Source of the DNA: Pseudonocardia sp. T1-2H
GTDB lineage: Bacteria > Actinomycetota > Actinomycetes > Mycobacteriales > Pseudonocardiaceae
Assembly: GCF_038039215.1 (NCBI RefSeq)
Contig: NZ_JBBPCL010000001.1
Span: forward strand, 6,138,001 to 6,202,000
Reading direction: 5' to 3'
Length of the DNA: 64,000 bases
Shown piece after piece: positions 15,045 through 23,999 of this stretch. Every line of letters starts with the position of its first letter. Within the stretch, counting starts at the first letter, position 1. The translations under genes were made by a program, and so were the position numbers. The notes under the pieces were generated by a model. The model had not been told where the DNA came from, did not search any database, and saw nothing but the letters and a program-made list of their open reading frames with translations.

Positions 15045-16919
15045 ATGGACATGAACGCGTGGAGTGCCCTCCGCACCGTCTCGCGGGAGCGGGAGGCCGC
15101 CCGCGCGCCCGTGCCCGTCACGGCGCGCAGGATCGCGTCGTTCGCGAGGCCGCACCGGCGCCGGATCGGCGGCTTCCTGCTGCTCAGCGTGGTCGGGGCG
15201 GTCCTGACCGTCGCGACCCCGCTGCTCGCCGGCCGGGTCGTCGACGCGATCGACGCGCGGTCCGGGATCGACGTCGTGCTGCGGCTCGCCGGGCTGATCG
15301 CGCTGATCGCGGTGGCGGAGGCCGGGATCGGGCTCCTCACACGCCTGCTCTCGGCGACCATCGGCGAGGGCCTGATCCTGCGGCTCCGGACGGCCGTGTT
15401 CGACCACGTGCAGCGGATGCCGGTCGCGTTCTTCACCCGGACCCGCACCGGCGCGCTGGTCAGCCGGCTGAACAACGACGTCCTCGGCGCGCAGCGGGCG
15501 TTCAGCGACACCCTCTCCGGCGTCGTCGGGAACCTGGTGACGCTGGTGCTGACGCTCGTCGTCATGATCGGGATCTCGTGGCAGGTCACGCTGCTCGCGC
15601 TGCTCCTGCTGCCCGTGTTCGTCGTCCCCGCGCGCCGGATGGGGCGGCGCCTCGCCCGGCTGCAGCGCGAGGGCGCGGACCTGAACGCCGCCATGAGCAC
15701 CACCATGACCGAACGGTTCTCCGCGCCGGGTGCCACGCTCGTCAAGCTGTTCGGGCGGCCGGACGAGGAGTCCGCGGAGTTCGCCGGACGCGCCGCCCGG
15801 GTGCGGGACATCGGGGTGCGCTCGGCGATGGTGCAGTGGGTGTTCATCACGGCCTTGACGCTGGTCTCGGCGCTGGCGCTCGCCCTCGTGTACGGCCTCG
15901 GCGGCGTGCTGGCGATCGGCGGCGCCCTGGCGCCCGGAGCCGTCGTCTCCCTCGCGATGCTGCTGACCCGGCTCTACGGGCCGCTGACCGCGCTGGCCGG
16001 CGCCCGGGTCGAGGCGATGAGCGCGCTCGTCAGCTTCGAGCGGGTCTTCGAGGTCCTGGACCTGGAACCGATGATCCACGACGCGCCGGACGCGCGTCCC
16101 GTGCCCGAGGGCCCGACGGCGCTGCGCTTCTCCCGGGTCCGGTTCGGCTACCCGGCCGCGGACCGGGTGTCGCTGGCGTCGCTGGAGGAGGTCGCGACGC
16201 TGGACACGCGCGGCGGCGAGGAGGTGCTGCACGACGTGTCGTTCGCGGTCCCGGCCGGGCGGATGGTCGCGCTCGTCGGCTCGTCCGGCGCCGGGAAGTC
16301 CACGATCGCGCAGCTCACCGCCCGCCTCTACGACGTCGACTCCGGCTCGGTGTCCCTCGGCGGCGTCGACGTCCGGGAGCTGCGCGCCGAGGCCATCCGC
16401 GGCGCCGTCGGGTTCGTGACGCAGGACGGGCACCTGTTCCACGACACGATCCGGGCGAACCTGCTGCTCGCCCGGCCCGGCGCGACCGACGACGAGCTGT
16501 GGGACGCCCTGCGCCGCGCCCGGCTCGGCACGTTGGTCGGCGGCCTGCCGGACGGTCTCGAGACCGTCGTCGGCGAGCGCGGCTACCGCCTCTCCGGCGG
16601 GGAGCGCCAGCGGCTCACGATCGCGCGGCTGCTGCTCGCCCGGCCCCGGGTCGTCGTGCTCGACGAGGCCACGGCCAGCCTGGACTCGACCTCCGAGGCC
16701 GCCGTGCAGGCCGCGCTGGGTGAGGCGCTGGAGGGGCGCACCGCGCTCGTCATCGCGCACCGGCTCTCCACGATCCGGAACGCGGACGAGATCCTCGTCC
16801 TGGAGGCGGGAACGATCGTCGAACGCGGCAGCCACGAGACCCTGCTCGCCCGTGACGGCCGCTACGCGGAGCTGTACCGCACCCAGTTCGCGGACCCGGC
16901 CACCGACACGGCCGCCTGA
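15045..16919 (+). CDS. ABC transporter, fused permease and ATPase (exporter type)
   Basis: The 624-residue protein is a half-transporter that works as a dimer. An N-terminal six-span type IV exporter domain (about 35-340) is followed by a nucleotide-binding domain with Walker A GSSGAGKST (412-420), signature LSGGERQR (about 516), Walker B VVVLDEAT and the switch histidine in IAHRLSTI. It resembles multidrug or lipid exporters of the MsbA/BmrA type; the substrate is unknown. No Shine-Dalgarno site precedes the ATG at 15045, consistent with a leaderless message. A second ATG (15051) is two codons further in. The palindromic site in the promoter suggests induction by a ligand. Confidence 0.88.
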   Translation: MDMNAWSALRTVSREREAARAPVPVTARRIASFARPHRRRIGGFLLLSVVGAVLTVATPLLAGRVVDAIDARSGIDVVLRLAGLIALIAVAEAGIGLLTRLLSATIGEGLILRLRTAVFDHVQRMPVAFFTRTRTGALVSRLNNDVLGAQRAFSDTLSGVVGNLVTLVLTLVVMIGISWQVTLLALLLLPVFVVPARRMGRRLARLQREGADLNAAMSTTMTERFSAPGATLVKLFGRPDEESAEFAGRAARVRDIGVRSAMVQWVFITALTLVSALALALVYGLGGVLAIGGALAPGAVVSLAMLLTRLYGPLTALAGARVEAMSALVSFERVFEVLDLEPMIHDAPDARPVPEGPTALRFSRVRFGYPAADRVSLASLEEVATLDTRGGEEVLHDVSFAVPAGRMVALVGSSGAGKSTIAQLTARLYDVDSGSVSLGGVDVRELRAEAIRGAVGFVTQDGHLFHDTIRANLLLARPGATDDELWDALRRARLGTLVGGLPDGLETVVGERGYRLSGGERQRLTIARLLLARPRVVVLDEATASLDSTSEAAVQAALGEALEGRTALVIAHRLSTIRNADEILVLEAGTIVERGSHETLLARDGRYAELYRTQFADPATDTAA

Positions 16920-16970
16920 CCCGGTGTCCCTCTCGCGACGGGACGGAGCGCGGTGTGCGTGGAGCAGGGG

Positions 16971-17450
16971 TCAGCGGAAGTCCTCGGGGTCGACGTCCGC
17001 GAGGAACTCCTTGAACTCCCGCACCTGCTCCGCGGGCGGGGCGTCGCTCCCGTTCGGGAAGAGCTCCGCGGTGGGCTGGCCGACCTCGTCGAGGATCTCG
17101 TCCGCCATCCCGATCGGCAGGCTCTCCCGGACCGCGATCGCCAGGGCGTCGCTCGGCTTCACCGGCACCCGCACCCCGCCGGAGATCACCAGATCGGCCG
17201 AGAACACGCCGTCGACGAGGGCCGTGACCTCCGCGCCCTCGAGCTTCGCGCCCAGCGCCTCGACCACGGGGACCAGCACGTCCTGGCTCAGCGAGGTCTC
17301 GTCGTCGCGGGCGCCGGCGGAGATCACCTCGGCCTGGGCCGGGCGCAGGAAGACCGGGACGCAGCGTTCGCCGTCGGCCTCGCCGAGGATCAGCACCGGC
17401 TGCCGGGAACGAGCGTGGACGACGAGCCGCAGCACCCGCATCGCGCGCAT
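16971..17450 (-). CDS. Bifunctional nuclease domain protein (DUF151/BFN family)
   Basis: The 159-residue protein matches the BFN domain: VLILGEADGERCVPVFLRPAQAE, an ALGAKLEGAEVTALVDGVFSA-like core, and VPVKPSDALAIAVR. In plants the domain has been described as a nuclease acting on DNA and RNA; in bacteria its role is not settled. It is an almost universal actinobacterial gene. Either of two in-frame ATGs (17450 or 17441) could start it. It is convergent with the ABC exporter and stands apart from the SDR upstream by 68 bp. Confidence 0.85.
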   Translation of the reverse strand: MRAMRVLRLVVHARSRQPVLILGEADGERCVPVFLRPAQAEVISAGARDDETSLSQDVLVPVVEALGAKLEGAEVTALVDGVFSADLVISGGVRVPVKPSDALAIAVRESLPIGMADEILDEVGQPTAELFPNGSDAPPAEQVREFKEFLADVDPEDFR

Positions 17451-17518
17451 GCGCCCAGTCTGGCGGGCCCGGGGCCCGGCACCGGTCTCACAGTGAGACG
17501 CCGGGTCGGGCGAACCCC

Positions 17519-18259
17519 TCAGCCTCGGCCGATGAAGGGCATGGTCGTGGCGGTGATGGTCAGGAACTGCACGTTCGCCTCGAGCGGCAGCCCGGCCATG
17601 TACAGCACCGCGTCCGCGACGTACCGGGCGTCGAAGGTGGGCTCCGGGCGTACGCTGCCGTCCGCCTGCCTCGCGCCGGTCGCGATCCCGGCCGTCATCT
17701 CCGTGGCGGCGTTGCCGATGTCGATCTGGCCGCAGGCGATGCCGAACGGTCGGCCGTCGAGGGACAAGGACCTGGTCAGACCGGTGATCGCATGCTTCGT
17801 CGCGGTGTAGGCGGCGCTTCCGGGCCGTGGGACGTGCGCGGAGATCGAGCCGTTGTTGACGATCCGCCCGCCCTGCGGCTCCTGCGTGCGCATCAGCGCG
17901 AACGCCTCCCGGGCGCAGAGGAAGGAGCCGGTGAGGTTCGTGCCTACCGCGGCCAGCCAGTCCTCGACCTCGATCTCGTCCGGGGTGCCGGAGGGGCCGA
18001 ACGTGCCGGCGTTGTTGACGAGCAGGTCGATCCGGCCCCAGCGCTCGCGGACCGCCGCGAACAGAACGGCCACCGACCCGGGATCGGCGACGTCCGTGGG
18101 CACGACGAGCGCGGCCGGCGACCCCGCGGCCGTCTTCTCCAGGGCCTCCCGGCGGCGCCCGGCCAGCGCCACCTCGTACCCGGCGCCGAGCAGCGCCTCG
18201 GCGATCACCCGTCCCAGCCCGGACCCGGCTCCGGTCACCACCGCCACTCGAGCGTTCAT
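17519..18259 (-). CDS. Short-chain dehydrogenase/reductase
   Basis: The 246-residue classical SDR has cofactor motif TGAGSGLG (9-16), NNAG (82-85), a serine in NGSIS and catalytic YTATK (Y151, K155). It would reduce or oxidise an alcohol/ketone with NAD(P); substrate unknown. Its ATG directly follows the TGA of the upstream PucR-type regulator, without a gap, so it is translated from the same mRNA and may be a target or partner of that regulator. Confidence 0.88.
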   Translation of the reverse strand: MNARVAVVTGAGSGLGRVIAEALLGAGYEVALAGRRREALEKTAAGSPAALVVPTDVADPGSVAVLFAAVRERWGRIDLLVNNAGTFGPSGTPDEIEVEDWLAAVGTNLTGSFLCAREAFALMRTQEPQGGRIVNNGSISAHVPRPGSAAYTATKHAITGLTRSLSLDGRPFGIACGQIDIGNAATEMTAGIATGARQADGSVRPEPTFDARYVADAVLYMAGLPLEANVQFLTITATTMPFIGRG

Positions 18260-19858
18260 TCAGCCAGCTTCGCAGCTCAGATCGAGGATGCCGAACGCGA
18301 GCCGCGCGGTGAGCAGCGCGTCGAAGTTCCGCACGTCCAACCCGGTCACCTCGGCGACCCGGCCCAGCCGGTACCGCACGGTGTTCTCGTGGACCCCGAG
18401 AGCCCGGGCGGCCGCCCTCACCTGGGCCGCCGCGTCCAGGTAGGTCCGCAGCGTCTCGAGCAGGCCGGCCTCGCGCAGCGGGCCGAGCACGTCCTCGGCG
18501 AAGCGCCTGGCCTCGTCGACCCGGCCGCTGTTCGCCACCAGCCGCAACGGCCCCAGCTCCTCGACGGCGAGCACGCCGGACTCCCGGCCGAACGCGGCGG
18601 CGAGCTCGTCGACCCGGCCCGCCTCGGTATGGGCACGGGGGTGGTCGCCGGGGCCCGTGCAGGTCTCGGAGACGACGACGCGGTGCACGCCCGCGCCGTC
18701 GCCGAGCCCGTCCAGCACCGCGGCCGCGACGGCCCGGGAGGCCGCCGGGACCAGCAGGATCACCGCGCCGGGGATCGCGACGGCAGGAGGTTCCGCGCCG
18801 AGCACGCGGGACGCGGCGCGCACCACGAGCGACCGGCGGACGGCCGCGGGCAGGGGCGACGCGGGGTCCGGGACCGCGAACCGGAACAGCACGTGCGGCT
18901 CGTCGAGCGCGATCCCGCAGGCCAGGGCCCGGCGTACGAGACGGGGGCCGTCGCCTCCGCGCAGCAGGTCCGCCAGCAGGTCGTCCCGCTCGCGGCCGGC
19001 AGCCTCGTCGTGCCGCGAGTCCGCGAGCAGCCGCAGCGACAGGACCGCGGCGCCCTGCTCGGCGAGGCAGTCGTCGAGCGGCCCGAGCCGGCCGCCCATC
19101 TCGACCACCCCGAGGTAGCCGCTCAGCCGGCCCTCGGCGACCAGCGCGGCGACCAGATGCCGGTGCCCGATCCCGAGCGCGGGCCGGGCCGGGACGGTCG
19201 CAGTAGGCCGGTCCGCGTCCAGGGCGGCGAGGGCCTCCCGCACCCCGGCAACGGCCCTGACGTGCGGCGCCAGCGCGGGTGCGCGGTCCAGGCCGAGCCC
19301 GGGTGGCGCCGCCCACTCCCGGACCTCCAGGTCCGTGCCGTAGAGCACGACGGGCTTGCCCGCGAGCTCGGCCAGCAGCGTGACGACGGCGGGTGCGTCC
19401 GCCCCGCCGAGCGCGGCCCGGACGAGCCGGGAGCGCAGCGCCTCCCGGCGTTCGAGCAGGTCCAGCCGGCGGGTGAGCCGGGCGCCCGCGGCGGCCTGGG
19501 CGGCCAGGGTCCCGGCGAAGCGGGCGACGCAGTCCGCGAGGGCGACGTCCGCGTCGTCGAAGGTCCGTCCCCGCCGGTCGACGACCTGCAGCAGGGCGAG
19601 CACGTCCTCCCCGGCGGGCACGGGGACGACGAGGCGCGCGGAGCCCGGACGCGCCCGGAACCGGCCGTCGTCGTCGCGCAGGACGACCGTGCACCCCTGC
19701 GCGCCCAGCAACCCGGACAGGCGGCCCGCGACGGCGTCGAGGAGGTCGGGGACGGAGGCGCCGGGGACGAGCGCGGCGAGGTCGGACAGCGCCGTGACCA
19801 CGGCGGCCGGGTCGACCGGGGCACGGGGGCACCGATCGATCGTCGCCAGCACCGACAT
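18260..19858 (-). CDS. PucR/CdaR-family transcriptional regulator with GAF-like sensor
   Basis: The 532-residue protein has a GAF-like N-terminal region (about 15-130: LSGLLGAQGCTVVLRDDDGRF-type strands), a central PucR-type region, and a C-terminal HTH_30 domain (about 470-530) with VRAAARALGVHENTVRYRLGR-like recognition sequence. Such proteins activate catabolic or transport genes in response to a small ligand. The ATG at 19858 has a strong GAGGAGGG site; the long open frame upstream is only an antisense shadow of the monooxygenase gene. It is divergent from that gene and co-transcribed with the SDR. Confidence 0.85.
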   Translation of the reverse strand: MSVLATIDRCPRAPVDPAAVVTALSDLAALVPGASVPDLLDAVAGRLSGLLGAQGCTVVLRDDDGRFRARPGSARLVVPVPAGEDVLALLQVVDRRGRTFDDADVALADCVARFAGTLAAQAAAGARLTRRLDLLERREALRSRLVRAALGGADAPAVVTLLAELAGKPVVLYGTDLEVREWAAPPGLGLDRAPALAPHVRAVAGVREALAALDADRPTATVPARPALGIGHRHLVAALVAEGRLSGYLGVVEMGGRLGPLDDCLAEQGAAVLSLRLLADSRHDEAAGRERDDLLADLLRGGDGPRLVRRALACGIALDEPHVLFRFAVPDPASPLPAAVRRSLVVRAASRVLGAEPPAVAIPGAVILLVPAASRAVAAAVLDGLGDGAGVHRVVVSETCTGPGDHPRAHTEAGRVDELAAAFGRESGVLAVEELGPLRLVANSGRVDEARRFAEDVLGPLREAGLLETLRTYLDAAAQVRAAARALGVHENTVRYRLGRVAEVTGLDVRNFDALLTARLAFGILDLSCEAG

Positions 19859-19882
19859 CGGCACCCTCCTCGGTGAGACCCG

Positions 19883-19934
19883 TTGACCAGCGGTGACGTG
19901 CGCCACTACCGTGACAGCCCTAACGGGCGTTAGG
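19883..19934 (+). promoter_or_regulatory. Promoter and TetR-type palindromic operator before an LLM monooxygenase gene
   Basis: TTGACC (19883-19888), 18 bp, TACCGT (19907-19912), followed directly by a perfect 16-bp palindrome CCTAACG-GG-CGTTAGG (19919-19934) covering the expected start of transcription. The TAACG-N2-CGTTA core is typical of TetR-family operators. A tetR gene lies just downstream of the monooxygenase, so it is the obvious candidate regulator. Confidence 0.65.
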
Positions 19935-19984
19935 CAAGGGTCCGCAAGGAACTCACCCACACGGAACTCGACGAGGAGAGCCGC

Positions 19985-21076
19985 ATGGACGTCGGTGTAC
20001 TGCTGGTGTTCCAGAACTGGCACGAGAACCTGAGCGACGCAGACATGTTCCGACAGGAGGCCGAGCTCGGCGTCCAGGCCGAACAGCTGGGATTCGACTC
20101 GGTCTGGGCGGCCGAGCACCATTTCGACGACTACTCGATGTGCCCGGACAACCTGCAGCTGATGTCGTATCTGGCAGGTCGGACGAGCCGTATCAAACTG
20201 GGCACCGGCGCGGTCATCCTGCCGTGGAACGATCCGCTGCGCGTCGTCGAGAAGGTGACGATGCTGGACATCCTGTCGCAGGGCCGCGTCGTCTTCGGGA
20301 TGGGCCGGGGCCTCGCGAAGATGGAGTACGAGGGCTTCGGGGTGGACATGAACACCTCGCGGCAGAAGTTCGACGAGGCCGGCGAGATGATCCTGCGCGG
20401 GCTGCGGAACGGCTACGTCGAGAACGACGGGCCGATCTACCAGCAGCCCAAGGTCACCGTGCGGCCCGGCGCGGACCCGGGGACGGACTGGGCGGATCGG
20501 CTCTACGGCGTCGCGATGTCGCCGGACTCGGTGCCCGCGGTGGCGAAGCTCGGCGCCCGGATGATGACCTTCATGCAGTACCCGGCGGAACAGCACGCGG
20601 AGGCGATCAACCGCTACCGCGACATCTACCGCGCCGAGCACGGCAAGGAGCCGGGCCCGGTCCTCACCCAGGACTTCGTCTACTGCCACGAGGACCCGGC
20701 CGAGGCGGAGGCGACGGCGCGGGAGTACCTGAGCCGCTACTTCCTCTCCGTGATCAAGCACTACGACTTCGCCGGCGAGCACTGGCGGGACACGAAGGGC
20801 TACGAGGCCTACCAGGCCGGCGCGGACATGATCCGCGAGGCCGGCATGGAGGCCGCGGGCGCCGGCTACGCGGACACCCAAATCTGGGGGACGCCGGAGC
20901 AGATCGTCGAGAAGTACCGGCACCGCCTGGAGGTCCTGGGCGACCACCAGCCGAACATCGCCCCGTCCTTCGCCGGGCTGCCGTTCGACAAGGTGCGGGC
21001 GAGTCTGAAGCTCTTCGGCGAGAAGGTCGTGCCCGAGCTGAAGAAGATGGGAGTGAAGACCGCGGTGCCCGCCTGA
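19985..21076 (+). CDS. LLM-class flavin-dependent oxidoreductase (luciferase-like monooxygenase)
   Basis: The 363-residue protein is a TIM-barrel luciferase-like monooxygenase of the bacterial luciferase alpha/alkanal monooxygenase type, using reduced FMN supplied by a reductase. Typical features are the FDSVWAAEHHFDDY segment, IKLGTGAVILPWNDPLRVVEKVTMLD, SQGRVVFGMGRGL and the late IWGTPEQIVEKY. The substrate is not predictable. The ATG at 19985 has a GAGGAG site. A palindromic TetR-type operator lies 50 bp upstream and a tetR gene 100 bp downstream, so this is probably an inducible, single-gene transcript with the regulator nearby. Confidence 0.88.
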   Translation: MDVGVLLVFQNWHENLSDADMFRQEAELGVQAEQLGFDSVWAAEHHFDDYSMCPDNLQLMSYLAGRTSRIKLGTGAVILPWNDPLRVVEKVTMLDILSQGRVVFGMGRGLAKMEYEGFGVDMNTSRQKFDEAGEMILRGLRNGYVENDGPIYQQPKVTVRPGADPGTDWADRLYGVAMSPDSVPAVAKLGARMMTFMQYPAEQHAEAINRYRDIYRAEHGKEPGPVLTQDFVYCHEDPAEAEATAREYLSRYFLSVIKHYDFAGEHWRDTKGYEAYQAGADMIREAGMEAAGAGYADTQIWGTPEQIVEKYRHRLEVLGDHQPNIAPSFAGLPFDKVRASLKLFGEKVVPELKKMGVKTAVPA

Positions 21077-21087
21077 CCTGGCCCTGT

Positions 21088-21118
21088 GGGTCCCCGGGAC
21101 GGTCCTTCCCGGGGGCCC
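21088..21118 (+). terminator. Hairpin after the LLM monooxygenase gene
   Basis: A 12-bp stem with one G-U pair (21088-21099 with 21107-21118), 12 bases after the stop codon. Confidence 0.6.
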
Positions 21119-21176
21119 GGGGCGGGCGTGGTTCGATGGCGCCCTCCTCAGTCGTCTCCGCCGGAAGGGACCGTCG

Positions 21177-21786
21177 ATGACGGCAGCCGAGCAGCACCCC
21201 GCCGCGCCGCGGACCCGCTCCGGCGCCCGGCGCGCCGAGATCGTCGCGCTGGCCAGTCGCATGTTCCGCGAGCGCGGCTACGACGCCGTCGGCATGCGGG
21301 CGATCGCCGAGGCCGCGGACATGCAGGCCGCGTCGCTCTACCACCACTTCCGCAACAAGGAGGAGCTCCTCCTCGAGGCGATCTTCGTCGTCGATCGGGA
21401 CCTGGTCGTGGACCAGCTCCCGATCCTCGACGGCGCCGGGGACCACCGCGAGCGGCTGGCGAGGCTGGTCCGCGGGCACGTGCTGCACGTCGGCGCCAAC
21501 CGGGACGCCTGGTGGGTCGCCGGACGGGAAGCTCCGCGCGCTCTCCCCGGAGAAGCTCGACGCCGTGCAGGTCTACCGGCGCCGCTACCAGCACGCGATC
21601 GCGGACTTCCTCGCCGCGGGCGTCGCGGCCGGGGAGTTCGCGTGCCCGGACCCGCGACTGACCGCGCTCGCCGTGCTCGACATGCTCAACGGGCTCAACG
21701 GGTGGTTCACCCCCGGCGGCCGGCTGGGGATCTCCGAGCTCGCGGACCGGTACGCGGAGCTGGCGGTCCGGCTCGTCACGGCGTAG
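21177..21786 (+). CDS. TetR-family regulator, single-base frameshift
   Basis: The first 115 residues form a clear TetR DNA-binding domain (RRAEIVALASRMFRERGYDAVG, then MRAIAEAADMQAASLYHHFRNKEEL at about 40-64) and the first sensor helices. The frame then shifts: the expected RELRALSPEKLDAV continuation is found one base out of phase from about 21530, and the remaining sensor helices run to 21786. Removing one A from the GGGAAG at 21526-21531 gives a normal protein of about 202 residues. It probably represses the LLM gene upstream through the palindrome at 19919-19934. I regard the lesion as a likely sequence error. Confidence 0.78.
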
Positions 21787-21801
21787 GCGCCTTCGACGCT
21801 C

Positions 21802-21841
21802 GTGCGCGGAAATCGTCGCCCTGGCGACGATTTCCGCGCAC
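21802..21841. terminator. Strong bidirectional hairpin between tetR and a hydrolase gene
   Basis: A perfect 19-bp inverted repeat (21802-21820 with 21823-21841) with only two bases between the arms lies between convergent genes. Each arm contains a GGAAATCG stretch, giving U-rich faces on both strands. Confidence 0.75.
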
Positions 21842-21848
21842 AGGCGCG

Positions 21849-22649
21849 TCAGCGCACGAAGGCGAGGAGCTCGGAGAGGTAGGTCTCGGCGTCCTCGACG
21901 AACGGAGCGTGGCCCACGCCGGGGAACTCGACCAGCCGGGCGTCGCGGAACAGCGGGATCGCGGCCTTCGCGCCGTCGAAGGCCACGAACGCGTCCTCGG
22001 TGCCGTGCAACGAGAGGACCGGGCAGCGGATCGTGCCGATCAGATCCCGCTGGTCCAGGGCGATCAGCGAGCGCATGGTCTCCGTGGAGCGCGTCCCGGT
22101 CTGCATGAACTGCAGCCAGAACCCCTCGACGACGTCGTCCCCGACCGGCTTGGCGCACACCGCACCGGCGATACCGCGGAACGTCGTCGGGCGGTCCGCC
22201 TCGAGGCCGGCGAGGATGCCCTCGACGTCCGCCGCGGTGCCGCCGTGGGGCCAGTCCTCCGTCCGGGTGTACCGCGGGGTGGCGCCGCCGGTGAGGACCA
22301 GTCCGCGGAGGTCGTCGCGCAGCTCCGCGGCCGCCGCGGCGACGACCGCGCCACCGAGGGACCAGCCGTTGAGCACGGGCTCGCGGAGGCCGAGGTGCCG
22401 GACGAGCGCGACGACGTCCGAGGCGATGGCCTCGATCGAGACGTCGTCGAAGTCCTTGTCCGAGCGGCCGCACGCGCGGTGGTCGATCAGCGCGACCTCG
22501 TGACCGGCCTTGAGCAGCGCGGTGAGCGTGGTGTCCCAGCACTGGGTGGTCGCGCCCCAGCCGTGGACCAGCACGACCGGCCGCCCGCCACCGCCCCGGT
22601 GGTGCTCGTAGTAGACCTGCTTGCCGTTCTCCACGTCGAGAAAAGCCAT
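21849..22649 (-). CDS. Alpha/beta hydrolase
   Basis: The 266-residue protein has the standard alpha/beta hydrolase triad: oxyanion HGWGATTQCWD (29-39), nucleophile in NGWSLGG (S97), acid in HGTEDAF and histidine in GVGHAPF near the end. It reads like a haloperoxidase/esterase-type hydrolase (family ABhydrolase_1). The ATG at 22649 has an AGGAGA site 6-11 bases upstream. It lies 44 bp downstream of an LLM monooxygenase gene on the same strand, a pairing that suggests oxidation followed by hydrolysis of an ester or lactone. Substrate unknown. Confidence 0.85.
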   Translation of the reverse strand: MAFLDVENGKQVYYEHHRGGGGRPVVLVHGWGATTQCWDTTLTALLKAGHEVALIDHRACGRSDKDFDDVSIEAIASDVVALVRHLGLREPVLNGWSLGGAVVAAAAAELRDDLRGLVLTGGATPRYTRTEDWPHGGTAADVEGILAGLEADRPTTFRGIAGAVCAKPVGDDVVEGFWLQFMQTGTRSTETMRSLIALDQRDLIGTIRCPVLSLHGTEDAFVAFDGAKAAIPLFRDARLVEFPGVGHAPFVEDAETYLSELLAFVR

Positions 22650-22693
22650 CGGTTCTCCTGTGTCGTCGTGACGGGGTGGGATACGGGGCCCGT

Positions 22694-23713
22694 TCACGCC
22701 CCCGAACGGAGGCGGGCACGGACCTCGGGGGCCACCTTGGTGGCCAGGTACTCGATCCGTTCCGAGCCGCTGTCGGTGGACTCGCCGGGCAGCTGCGCCC
22801 AGAAGTGCACGTCCTTGACCTGCGGGCGCTCGCGGAACAGGGCGGTCAGCTCGGCGACGGCGGTGCTCGCGTCCCACAGCACGTATGCCCCGGCCTCGAG
22901 GATCTGCGCCGGATCCGTGAACTGCGGCGTCTGCTCCGGCGGTCCGAACGCACCCCACGCGATGTACTGGTTGAGCTGGTAGAGCGCGTGCTTGCCGATC
23001 CGCGCCCAGACCCGCTCCGGGTCCTCCGCGACGATCGCCCACTGCCCCGCGTAGATCCGTGCGTCCGCGACCGATCCGCCCTGGCGCTCGACGGCGTCGA
23101 GGTAGATCTGCTGGTGGGCGTTCTGGGTGGAGAGGAAGCCGTCCGCGATCCGGGCCGCCCGCACGATCGCGGGGTCCGCCATCGCCCCCACCAGCAGCTG
23201 CGGCCGCTGCTCGGGCATCGGGGTGACCGTCAGGCCCGCGGGGAGCCGGAACCGCTTGCCCTCGAAGCCGCTGTCGTCACCGGCCCACGCCCGCCGGATG
23301 ATCTCGACGCCCTCCTCGAGGAGGCTCGGCCGGTTCCGCAGCCGCTGACCGAACGCGTCGAACTCGCGCCGCCAGTAGCCCTGCCCGACACCGAGGTCGA
23401 AGCGGCCGCCGGTGAGCAGCGACAACGTCGCCGCGTCCTCGGCGAGCCGGACCGGGTCGTGCAACGGCGAGACGATCAGGTTGGTCCCGATCCGCAGGCT
23501 CGACGTCCGCTCGCCGATGGCCGATGCGAGCACGAACGGCGAGGGGCTGTAGCCGTCGTCGCAGAAGTGGTGCTCGGTGAGCCAGACCGACCCGACGCCC
23601 TGCTGCTCGGCCCAGCCGATCTGGTCCAGCACCTCGCGGTAGAAGGAGCCGAAGGGGCGGCCGGGGTCGGGGTTGCGGAAGTCGTACCAGAGCCCGAACG
23701 TCGGATCGGCCAC
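22694..23713 (-). CDS. LLM-class flavin-dependent oxidoreductase
   Basis: The 339-residue protein is a luciferase-like monooxygenase. Visible features are GVGSVWLTEHHFCDDGYSPSP, LRIGTNLIVSPLHDPVRLAEDAATL, TGGRFDLGVGQGYWRREF and a C-terminal helical bundle. These enzymes use FMNH2 or F420H2. It starts at a GTG with GGAGGTGG upstream. Together with the hydrolase that follows by 44 bp it forms a likely two-gene unit. It is only distantly related to the other LLM proteins in the window. Confidence 0.87.
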   Translation of the reverse strand: MADPTFGLWYDFRNPDPGRPFGSFYREVLDQIGWAEQQGVGSVWLTEHHFCDDGYSPSPFVLASAIGERTSSLRIGTNLIVSPLHDPVRLAEDAATLSLLTGGRFDLGVGQGYWRREFDAFGQRLRNRPSLLEEGVEIIRRAWAGDDSGFEGKRFRLPAGLTVTPMPEQRPQLLVGAMADPAIVRAARIADGFLSTQNAHQQIYLDAVERQGGSVADARIYAGQWAIVAEDPERVWARIGKHALYQLNQYIAWGAFGPPEQTPQFTDPAQILEAGAYVLWDASTAVAELTALFRERPQVKDVHFWAQLPGESTDSGSERIEYLATKVAPEVRARLRSGA

Positions 23714-23999
23714 GCCGCCACCTCCGTGTGCGGGCGGGCCACGCCGCCCGCCGTCCGCACCGAAGGCTGGCCGGGCGGGGCCCGGTTGTCACGCGCCCCG
23801 GCTCCGTCGCGTTGTGCACCCTTCCAAAAACGCGCCCTCCGCGGGCGGCGGCCCACCCGGAGGTCGTGGCGTAACGGCGTCACGTGATCACCGATGAACG
23901 GGTACTCGCTCCCCGCGAACTCGGAGACCCCATGCCGCCTCGTCCCGGGGCACGCCACGCCGGCGTGCCCGCCCCGTCCTGCTCGACGCCCGGCGGAGC
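23714..23999. other. Divergent intergenic region (286 bp)
   Basis: This gap separates the LLM gene (minus) and the HIRAN-like gene (plus). It should hold both promoters but no clear -35/-10 pair stands out. An ATG at 23932 with a GGAGA site opens a frame that falls one base out of phase with the downstream protein, so the 5' end of that gene may really lie here. Confidence 0.4.

Noticed and set aside
18260..21262. A 1000-residue minus-strand open frame
   Set aside because: The PucR regulator begins at the ATG at 19858 with a strong ribosome site. The upstream part is antisense to the LLM gene.
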